Source of the DNA: Holtermannia corniformis | Taxonomy: Eukaryota; Basidiomycota; Tremellomycetes; Holtermanniales | NCBI GenBank assembly: GCA_001599935.1 | Contig: BCIJ01000001.1 | Span: 560,277-624,276 of the forward strand | Direction: 5' to 3' | DNA length: 64,000 bases | Part shown: positions 55,651 through 64,000 of the stretch, piece by piece | Numbering within the stretch: position 1 is the first letter of the stretch | Layout of the letters: every line of letters begins with the position of its first letter | Program-made: the position numbers and the translations under genes | The notes under the pieces: model-generated | What the model was told of the DNA's origin: nothing | Seen by the model: the letters and a program-made list of their open reading frames with translations, nothing else | Databases searched by the model: none

Positions 55651-58600
55651 TCAAGCGCGGCGTTGACCGGCCGGAGGACCCATGATATCCGCCACGTTAC
55701 GCCGCCACGTCCCGGGGTCATTCAGGACTTGTTGACGGCCTTGTGACGCCGGCTGCGCCGGCTGAGTCTTCGGAGACGGCTGTTGGGGTCCAGCCTTGCG
55801 CGACACAGGCGATGGAGTCGAGTTTTCGCGATTGACGGCCGAAGCTGAGATCAACGTCGCGGGCAGAGCTTTGCGCCACGACGTCGGTTTCGTGTTACCG
55901 CTCGATGGGGTGGCGGGCGACGCTTGAGCCTGAGTCTGCGCCTGCGCAGGGAGCATCTCACCACCAGACTTGTGCCGACGGAACCCAAAGCGCGACTTTG
56001 TGGGTGAAGCCGAGGCCGGTGGTGAGGGCAACGGCGCTATTATGCGCTGGACTGTTGGCGGAGTCGGAAGCGGTGGTGTCGTCTCGCGCGGTGGGGTGCC
56101 GCGATCATGCAGGTCGAGCTGCTCGAGTCGGAGCGAAGAGCTAGGGTGACGACTGACGCTGGGACGAGCACTACGGGGTGAAGTCTGTCGCGAGCTGGTG
56201 ATTGACGGGCTAGCGAGCGGCGAGCTGTGCACCGATGATGGTGCTGGATCGGCCACAACCGGGTCGGAAGGAGCAGCACCGGGCGGCAATGCCAGGGCTG
56301 CGACTTGCGGACTGCGACTACCTGTCGTGACGTCGCTCATGGCGTGACTGGCGAGTGAAGCTAGCGATTGCCTGAGCTCTGACGGCGCACGACCTAGCAG
56401 GCCGGGGCCACCGCCCTGCGGACTGGTCTGCCAAGGTGCCGCTTCGCTCGGCGAGACGCCAGAGACAATGTCCCACCAGCCACCGTCGACCTGGCTGGCA
56501 TCAGCTGGCGACAGCGCAGTGCCAGGGCCCGACGTCGCCGAGGTGCATGTACTTTCCTCAGTTGCGATTGTTGAGACCGAAACTGAGCGATAGGGCACGC
56601 TCGCCGAACGAAGGTGGCTCGGTGCATGCACAAACGAGCCGAGCGCCGTGGGTCCACCAGGAGTCTGCGTGACCACAGTCGGTCGAGTGACTTGAACGGC
56701 GGATGATTGGGCGCGACGATGCACTGCTGGCGAGTTGGGGCTCGAAAATGTGGGAGACAGCTGCGTGACGTCGAGCGAGAGCATCGGGGTCGTCGGCTGG
56801 CTTGCGCCGATCCCAAGCTGAGCACGTACGGTCGCAAACGCCTCTGTATATGATGCGTCGGGGAACTGGTATAGTCAGTACCTAATCAATACCCACCATG
56901 GCGAACTCACCCGCTTCTCAACCGCCTCCAGCACACCCTCGATCCAAGCGCGCCACTGATCTTCATTCCTCCGCTGGTCCCACTGTCCCCTTTCACGCTC
57001 GGCCTCTACCAGCTCGCCTAGAACAGCAACGGCGTCGACCTGTGACAACCTCGGGTTCTGATACAGTGCACCCGTTGTGCTCTGCACCGTCGTTTCCCTC
57101 AGTGGAACTTGATCACCCTCCGGGGGCGCCGGGATCAAATGCTCATACTGTTCCACTATGGCTTCCGGCAGACCCGTAGCCGGCAGCGCAAAGTCGCGCC
57201 GAAGCGTCAGGAACGTAGGGATCAACGTCTTGTGCGGACCGGCAATGCAGAATGCATGCTCGATCTCGTTGAAGTCCTTTGCGAGTGCGTCGCGGCCTGA
57301 TTTGGCCCAGCGCGCTTTCAGCATGTGCTCGCGCTTCTCGCGCGTCAGGTATTCGGCCAGGAGCTCGAACACATAGTCTGCAATGGGATTGCGTGAAGCC
57401 GAGGTGGAATTCATGTATAGTTGTGGCGAGACGGGAGCGGACGCGCCACCAGGAAGGGCTTGAGACGAGTGCGTGGGCGTCGACGGCTTGCTGGCGGTAC
57501 CAGTCGCAAAGTGGAACACGCCACCGATTGATGGACTCTGCTCGCCGCGCTTGTAGTTTGTTGGGCTGGGTGGGGCCGGCGCAACGCCCGAGGGGTCCTT
57601 GATGAATGCTTGGATCAGCTTGATGCACTGCGATTTGGACGGCGCAGGCAGTGGAATCTGATACGTCGGTGCTGGTGGGAGTGAGGTGCGGACTTTGGCG
57701 GAGCGATATGCGGGTCGTAGCGACGGTCGTTTAGAGTTCGTCTGCAAGCCGTCAGCTTAAGATCCTTGCGGGCTGCGCTCACCATAGACTCGAGCATGAC
57801 GAGCTCGCGCCCGACGCCGAACCGACCCTCGCCCTGCACTCTTCGACGAACATGCTGCACAAGGGTCCGCTCGGCATACGCGAGTGACAGGTTGGTGTTA
57901 CACAGCTGGTCCGCAAGCTCTGCCAGCGTGAAGTACGACAGGCTCAGCCTGAGGCTCAGTACGAGCGCTCTCGCTTCGGCCAGAGTGTCCTCGTCTTCCT
58001 CATCTCGTCCCTTGATCGGTATTCCCGCCTCGATCTCACCCATGCGCTTCCCGAGCTCCTCTAGCCCCTCCTTTCCAATCGTGCCCTTGCCGCCACGGGC
58101 ATGGCGTCGCTCGAGCACCTTTTGCTCTTTGGCGAGTACGTATTCGAGGATAACTTCGCGCGAGTGTTCGAGTGTTGGCGGAGGGTACGAGAGGAGGTGT
58201 TGGAGGATCGTTGAAGGGTCTTTGGACCGCGCGAGAGGAAAGTGTCCGACAGGTGGGGTAAGGTCGGACGCGGGTGGGAGGTGGGTTTGATAGCGTGCAC
58301 GAGAGAAAGCAGGAGCGAGCGCGGGGTGACACTGAGGGTGTGAGCGGTGAGGCGGACGTAGGCGGTGCAGTGCGTAGACATGAAGACTGAGAGGGACGCA
58401 GTGTCGTCCGAAACGAGGTCACTTTTCGAGCAAGTGAGGTATAGCTGCTGCCAGCCATTGAGTGCTTGCTCGGCCCTGCTTGCCAGGTCCTAATCCCGCA
58501 TCGTCTATACACCGATTTTGGCCGTTACTCACCTCGTCCTCAAGCTGGATGAGAAGGACGCTGACTTCAAACAGCGTGTCGCCTTTTGCCCGCCTCGTCC

Positions 58601-58700
58601 AGATGAACTCTTCCAGAGCCTCGGTCGCAAACGCTTCGGTTGTAGTCTGTGGGTTCCTCAGCAGCGCCGTGAGCGCTACTGGGACGTTTGAAGGCGCCAT
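55651..58700 (-). CDS. Large hypothetical protein, 948 aa
   Basis: Five exons: 58700-58533, 58489-58270, 58219-57783, 57741-56911, 56841-55651. The first 500 residues look folded and helical: [96 protein letters not shown] and [20 protein letters not shown]. The remaining 450 are disordered and Ser/Pro-rich, ending in a short conserved-looking helix ([16 protein letters not shown]). I do not recognise the family. The helical half could be a scaffold of a trafficking or TOR-type complex, which is speculation. Frame closure across all five exons supports the model. Confidence 0.72.
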
Positions 58701-59171
58701 GGCGTGGTGCCAAGCGGTCGTGAGCCAAGAATGGACGCCAAGCGGCGCGGCGTCGTCGTCAAAAGTCGTCGGTCTAACGGTCGTTTGCAGTCGTTGCGAG
58801 AGCTCGTTGCTTTGCGTTTTGGAGATGCAGGGTACGTCCTGGCGAGATCAGAGCTCTACGGCCTGAGACGCAGTCGCAGCATACACTACGCCGTTTGCGC
58901 CGCGTCTATGCTTTGTACAATGGGCAAGAGCACCCGCACTGGCGCCGGATTACAATTCTCATTAGCTTATAGATTCTAATGCATTTGCAAAAGTGAAAGA
59001 GGGCAATTCTAATCAATTAGGACGGCAAGCTAATGCACTAGCGCAGCAAAACCAATTCATTAGGAAAATGATCCTAATGCCGCAGTTACGTAACGACGAT
59101 TGCCGCCACTCGGATTTTTGTACGCACCGGCTTGTATCGCAGCAGCGGATCTAGCAAGTCGTACAGCAACA
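58701..59171. promoter_or_regulatory. Divergent promoter with a cluster of CTAATG boxes
   Basis: The 471-bp region between the 948-aa hypothetical gene and MPP10 contains an AT-rich island at 58955-59080. In it CTAATG/CATTAG occurs five times: at 58960, 58976, 59030, 59058 and 59074, in both orientations. Two shorter CTAAT/ATTAG copies lie at 59010-59020. The island stands out in this GC-rich sequence and lies 90-210 bp upstream of the MPP10 ATG, a normal position for activator sites. Confidence 0.5.
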
Positions 59172-61609
59172 ATGGCAGCGACAGTCATGGCCGACCCACT
59201 GCCGGGTACTCTCCCCAGACTCGTAACTACTCTCGAAAGCAAGCTGCACTTGCTGGCCACCGAGGGCGACAAGCAGCTGTCCGACGATGCCCTACAAGCC
59301 GCAAAGAGCTTGTTCGACCTCGGTGTGTACTCCTCAGTTCCGACTACGGCTAGTGAGCAGCCGCTGACAACCTTACAGGCCTGTCGCTTGAACCCTACTC
59401 TCACATCCACCTCCACCCATTCCTCGCATCTATCTCACAGCACGCACCGGCCATCACCACACGCTCATCAAAGACCAAGAAGGGGACAGACTCGGTACCG
59501 AGTGCAGACGAGATCCTTCCGTACACTCCGCTGTCAGGTCTGACAGTTGACGGCCTTGACGCCGAGCAAGTATGGGAGCAGCTCGAGCTCAGAGCAAAGG
59601 CTATCGGGACAGTCATTGCGAGCATCGGTCCGGGCAGTGGCGGTCCTGATAATGGCGAGGAGGAGGGGGACAGTGAGGAGGATGAGTTTGATCAGGATGG
59701 TGGGAGCGATGATGAGGAGATGACGCTCGAGGAGTATGAACGCTTGATGGCCGAACAGGGGAGTGACTTTGACTCCGAGGAGGACGATGAAGAGGGAGGC
59801 TCGGACGATTCGGATGAGAGTGGGAGTGGGTCGGACGAGGACGACACGGTCAAGTTCAACGATGAAGAGGGCGAGTTCGAGGGGCTGAGCGGTGAGGATG
59901 ATGAAGACGCTCAAGGCGACTTTTCCGACATGGAAGACGAAGACGCAGATGGCATGCAAGTCGACGACGACGAGGACGGTGCGGAAGACGATGCATCCGA
60001 CGACGACGGCGATGCCCCACCGCCAATCGCACAACCTTCCTCATCCAAGAAGAAACATCCCGAGCTTGACGACTCGTTCTTCTCAATTGACGCCTTCAAC
60101 AAGTTGACTGAGCAGGCCGAAGCTGGGCGCGTGACGTCTGGCAAGCTCGGTGCGGGAGACGACGATGATGACGATGAGGAGGAGGAGGGGTTGGGAGACA
60201 TGGCCGGCATGCTGCTGGATGACCTTGGTGCCCCTGGCGAGGACGATGGTACGTGCATGCATCCACGCTGATGGTAACCAATACTAACGATGTATAGTCT
60301 TAATGTACAGCGACTTCTTCCCGCCTCCGAGGGAAGAGTACGTCCGCCCGCCCCGAGGGTCAGGCAAGGAAAAGGACAAAAAGGACGCCAAGAAGTCAAA
60401 GACCAAGACCAAGACCAAAGGTGTCAGCTTTGACGACATGGAGGACGAGGAAGATGACGAGGTCGACGTTGAGCGCGATACCATGGGTCGTGTCAAGGGT
60501 GACTTGTTTGCCGACGACGATGATGCAGAAGAAGCCGAGGCTGAGAAGAGTAGGTACCCTCCAGATCTTAGTAAAAGGGCACGCTGACGTGACTAGACCT
60601 CTCATCGCACGAGAAACGCCAGCTCGCGCTCCGTGCCCAGATCGCCCAGCTCGAGCAAGACATCGTTGGGCCGAAAGACTGGACACTGCTCGGTGAGGCT
60701 TCATCGCGCGCACGGCCGGAAAACTCGCTGCTGGAGGAGAACCTCGAGTTTGAGCAAGTTGGCAAAGTCGTGCCCGTTGTGACCGAGGAGCGCGTCAAGA
60801 GCCTAGAAGAGATCATCAAGGCTCGGATCCGTGATGTGAGTCGAGCTCGCTTCATCGTAGCAAGGAGCTGACGCTCCGCAGAACAACTTCAACTCACCGA
60901 TCCGTGTACGCCCCATGGACACCAAACCGTTCCTTCCGTCTAGGCTATTCGAGGTCCAAGACACGCAGAGTGCAAAATCGCTCGCGCAAATCTACGAAGA
61001 CGAATACCAGGATGCGGCGGCAGGTGGCAAGAAGCGCGATGCGCGGGATGAAAAGCTGGCAAAGCAGCACGACGAGATCGAGGAGCTGTGGGGCGAGATC
61101 TGCTACAAGCTTGACGCGCTGAGCTCGGCGCACTTTGTGCCAAAGCAGGTTGGTTGTTTGGTTGGCGTTTCAGGAGGCGGTTGCTGACGACGACGCAGCC
61201 TAACGCCAAAATCACGACGGTGTCCAACGTCGCGACGGCAACTATCGAGAGTGCTCTACCTTCGACGAGCTCGGCGACTACCATGCTCGCGCCGGAAGAG
61301 TTATTCGCCCCACCATCTGCTGGCGATCTCCGCGCCAAATCCGAGATGACGCCCGAAGAGAAGCAAAAGGCACGCCAAGCATCGCGCAAGCGCAAGCAGG
61401 GCCAGGTCAAGCGTCTCGGCGACGCCGTTGTCAACTTTGGCAAAAAGGAAAAGAAGGGCGCCAAAGCCGAAAAGGAGCGTGCGCTCGCTGGCCTCGTCAA
61501 GACAGGCAAAGGCGTCACGGTCGTTGGCAAGGGTGCTGGAGGCGATGCGGCAAACAAGCGCAAGAGAGAGGATCCGGCGCGTGAGGATGCCAAGCGGCTC
61601 AAGCTTTGA
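59172..61609 (+). CDS. MPP10: MPP10, U3 snoRNP / SSU processome protein
   Basis: Six exons: 59172-59322, 59379-60248, 60298-60549, 60597-60835, 60882-61148, 61199-61609, giving 729 aa. The centre is very acidic (long Asp/Glu runs around residues 170-350). Diagnostic Mpp10 motifs are MYSDFFPPP, LALRAQIAQLEQDIVGPKDW with LGEA, NSLLEENLEFEQV, NNFNSPIRV, SLAQIYEDEYQ and LSSAHFVPKQPNAKI. A Lys-rich tail (RKRKQGQVKRLGD, KRKREDPAREDAKRLKL) should direct it to the nucleolus. Mpp10 binds U3 with Imp3 and Imp4 for early 18S pre-rRNA cleavage. A second ATG six codons in (MADPLPG) could also serve as start. Confidence 0.94.
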
Positions 61610-61716
61610 TGCCTGTCACTTGATGCATGTATTCCTACGCACGCTAGAGCTTCATCACAAGTTGCGGAACTCGTCGGCTGCCTATGCGAACGATTCAGCG
61701 TCGGCTGACGACAAGC

Positions 61717-63282
<1,566 letters not shown>

Positions 63283-63454
63283 CTTGTCTGAAGTGGTCCT
63301 CGCGGTCTGTTTGAACTGGTATCCACTACGATCGGACAGTTTCGGGCTTCCGCTGATCCGATCGGCAGTGCGTCGGCAGATCGCCCCTTTGCCGAGACCT
63401 CCACCGCGTAACCTGGCAACCAACAAGGCATTCTTCTACCGCGAGCAAGGCAAG

Positions 63455-64000
63455 CTGTCATGAACTCTGCACGTACTGCTCCCCGAGGCTGGCGAGATCG
63501 TCATCAAGGTTATGGGCGCCGCGCTGAACCCTGTCGGCGAACAGTTGCGAGTCTCAGTATAGGTTGTGCAACACGCATATGTAGCTGATCGATGCCAGTG
63601 TATCCTCGAGCGAATGCCTGCTCAAATTTTTGAGCATGTCAATCAGTTGTGAAAAGGTCCCAGGCTTTTCCTGACATCGTGCCTACTGCCGGAACCGGTG
63701 TCAAGCGGCTATGGGCGACGAGGTTTTCGGCGTTTGCATAAGCTCGAACGGTTAGCCCACCGAGCACTTTGTGAACCAAGCGCTGACGACTGCAGGCGAT
63801 AGGACATCGCAGCCGTATCTGCGCTTACCCGCTGGCACTGCAGTAACATACAAGCCCGCCTCTTTGCCCCACAGCGAAACCGTTGCCATTCCACCGTGCA
63901 CACTGCTCTCATCCAGTACGGCGGCGCCGCGATACAGCTCGCAAAAGCAATGAACGTGCATGTCGTCACGACATGCTCTGGCAAGAACGTCGACTATCTC
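63455..64000 (+). pseudogene. Degraded zinc-type alcohol dehydrogenase / quinone reductase (MDR), truncated by the window edge
   Basis: Pieces of one medium-chain dehydrogenase appear in order but in different frames. PEAGEIVIKVMGAALNPVG at about 63484-63540 matches the GroES-like start. GDEVFG lies at 63713-63730. LPAGTAVTYKPASLPHSETV and AIP lie at about 63826-63892. GGAAIQLAKAMNVHVVTTCS lies at about 63915-63978, from the nucleotide-binding domain. Stops, frame changes and the loss of roughly 30 residues before the last piece separate them, and no intron consensus repairs them. Continuation beyond 64000 is unseen, so a badly spliced but working gene is not fully excluded. Confidence 0.6.

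Overview
The window is nuclear DNA of a compact, intron-rich fungus, most likely a basidiomycete. Reasons: GC-rich coding DNA, about 30 protein genes in 64 kb, almost every gene cut by 40-90 nt GT-AG introns whose CTGAC/CTAAC-like branch motif lies only a few bases before the acceptor, a Lentinula PriA-type secreted protein, and a basidiomycete-style Ser/Thr-rich single-pass surface protein. I cannot name the species; a small-genome Pucciniomycotina-like yeast would fit, but that is a guess. Gene models below were rebuilt by hand from splice signals and reading-frame continuity. Nearly all of them close exactly in frame, and several match the expected family length (NIP7 181 aa, NSA2 260 aa, SIS1 352 aa).

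Layout. 1-3.5 kb: end of a LIM-domain gene and a Tda10/glycerate-kinase gene, with a 441-bp TA-flanked inverted-repeat element just upstream of the latter. 3.6-6.5 kb: gene-poor, two weak small ORFs. 6.5-20.6 kb: BUD13 (splicing) and NOT4 (CCR4-NOT E3 ligase) head to head, an apparent fusion of a LOG-family nucleotide hydrolase with 4-amino-4-deoxychorismate lyase, a 1094-aa coiled-coil protein and an unknown protein. 20.9-26 kb: proteasome alpha6 (PRE5), NIP7, a WD40 protein. 26.8-32.2 kb: secretory genes (PriA-like, GH16 glucanase, a cysteine-rich DPBB-like protein). 32.3-44.5 kb: RNase P subunit p30, IPI3, a MYND-SET methyltransferase, a CBS-pair protein, several unknowns, a surface membrane protein. 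44.6-64 kb: GWT1, an ATRIP/Rad26-like checkpoint protein, PXR1, NSA2, complex I NDUFA1, the Hsp40 SIS1, a 948-aa unknown, MPP10, prolyl aminopeptidase, and a broken medium-chain dehydrogenase at the right edge.

Six ribosome-biogenesis or small-RNP factors (NIP7, RPP1/p30, IPI3, PXR1, NSA2, MPP10) lie within 40 kb, mostly in divergent pairs with 150-470 bp between start codons, which suggests shared promoters. The most unusual observations are the LOG-ADC lyase fusion, the very small exons (a start codon alone in two genes, a 6-nt exon in NSA2, and consecutive 10- and 8-nt exons that build the HGGPG motif of prolyl aminopeptidase), two likely GC-AG introns, and the TA-flanked miniature transposon.
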